DNA from: Streptomyces ortus
Lineage (GTDB): Bacteria > Actinomycetota > Actinomycetes > Streptomycetales > Streptomycetaceae
Direction of reading: 5' to 3'
Assembly: GCF_026341275.1 (NCBI RefSeq)
Contig: NZ_JAIFZO010000002.1
Coordinates: forward strand, 5,486,118-5,550,117
Length of the DNA: 64,000 bases
The notes under the pieces were generated by a model. That model was not told where the DNA came from. It saw nothing but the letters and a program-made list of their open reading frames with translations, and ran no database searches. How positions within the stretch are numbered: the first letter of the stretch is position 1; every line of letters starts with the position of its first letter. This document shows positions 63,498 to 64,000 of this stretch, one piece after another. The position numbers were made by a program, and so were the translations under genes.

Positions 63498-63782
63498 TCG
63501 CCGTCACGAAGCCTGCTCGGGCCGCCCCGTCGCGCTGTGCGGCGGGGCCGTCCGGACGGGTCGCACTATTTTCTGTTTTCCTTTTCTGTCTTTGTGAAGT
63601 GACGTTTCTCCACCCATTCCGTCCCGGGCGTTCGGGTGAAATACCGGAGAGTCGCACTTTCTGTAGTTTCTTCGTCCCCCGCCCCCTCGTTCAACAGCCC
63701 GCAGGTCATGGTGCGAGCCGTTCAGGCTGAGCTCGTCCGGTTTCGGCCGTCATTGGGCATGACCGCAGAGAAAGGGAAGTAC
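63498..63782. promoter_or_regulatory. Rodlin-chaplin intergenic region with a direct repeat
   Basis: After a possible weak hairpin (GCCCCG near 63523 / CGGGGC near 63545) the sequence is unusually T-rich. GTCGCACTATTTTCTGTT near 63559 and GTCGCACTTTCTGTAGTTT near 63653 form an imperfect direct repeat about 93 bases apart, candidate sites for a developmental regulator of the chaplin gene. Confidence 0.4.
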
Positions 63783-64000
63783 GTGAAGCACAAGAAGAGT
63801 GCCGTCGTCATCGCCGGCGCGATCATGGCCATGGGCATGGCCGCCCCGGCCTTCGCCGACTCCGAGGCCGAGGGTGCCGCTGTCGGCTCCCCCGGCGTCC
63901 TCTCCGGCAACGTGGTCCAGCTGCCCATCCACATTCCTGTGAACGTGTGTGGCAACTCGATCAACGTGATCGGCCTGCTGAACCCGGCGTTCGGCAACGA
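63783..64000 (+). CDS. Short chaplin, N-terminal part (cut by window end)
   Basis: From GTG 63783 (AAAGGGAAG upstream) 72 residues are visible: signal peptide KHKKSAVVIAGAIMAMGMAAPAFA, then a short linker DSEAEGAAVGS, and the chaplin domain PGVLSGNVVQLPIHIPVNVCGNSINVIGLLNPAFGN with its first Cys. The second Cys should follow just outside. Short chaplins are secreted amyloid-forming surfactants that let hyphae grow into air and template rodlets with rodlins. Its position beside rodlins matches the known rdl-chp neighbourhood. Confidence 0.95.
   Translation, partial: MKHKKSAVVIAGAIMAMGMAAPAFADSEAEGAAVGSPGVLSGNVVQLPIHIPVNVCGNSINVIGLLNPAFGN

Overview
The window is high-GC actinobacterial DNA, almost certainly a Streptomyces chromosome. 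The strongest evidence is at the right edge: three rodlins and the start of a short chaplin, which are aerial-hypha surface proteins of this genus. GTG starts are frequent, codon third positions are G/C-rich, and operons are often joined by GTGA/ATGA overlaps. No rRNA, tRNA, CRISPR array, transposase or prophage was found. From memory, the order rbs operon - gltA - copA/copZ - mmsA - acyl-CoA ligase - rodlins - chaplin resembles the S. coelicolor core around SCO2717-SCO2749; this was not checked.

Left part (1-20.7 kb): the end of a zinc peptidase-like gene, secreted proteins (an RTX-like repeat protein, a phytase-like esterase, an S37 peptidase, a lipoprotein, a Tat-exported family 3 glycosidase), a fused double ABC exporter, a MarR-GNAT fusion and a beta-helix membrane protein. 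A LacI regulator then faces a three-gene catabolic operon (Gfo/Idh dehydrogenase, DUF993 aldolase-like protein, sugar phosphate isomerase-like protein).

Accessory segment (about 20.7-25.9 kb): a radical SAM/SPASM enzyme with an unannotated 45-residue peptide directly after it, a kinase-like protein, a histidine-kinase-like ATPase, an XRE/TPR regulator and a NUDIX hydrolase. This looks like a small RiPP (ribosomally made, post-translationally modified peptide) system and is the most interesting part of the window.

Middle (25.9-43.1 kb): a ribose operon (rbsR-rbsA-rbsCB fusion-rbsK-rbsD), a decayed XRE/ImmA-IrrE gene, peptidase E, a DUF574-type methyltransferase, RecD2, citrate synthase and a copper export pair with a CsoR-type box.

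Right part (43-64 kb): two TetR-controlled dehydrogenase loci, an orphan Imm5-like immunity protein, myo-inositol catabolism genes (iolC, a broken iolB remnant, iolD, mmsA), a hydrolase-ABC fusion with its permease, an AftB/ZomB-like membrane glycosyltransferase whose end is frameshifted several times, a long-chain acyl-CoA ligase and the rodlin/chaplin locus.

One 20-base GC-rich element occurs in 24 copies in five intergenic arrays, each amplified with a different period, and it has been read into at least one protein C-terminus.
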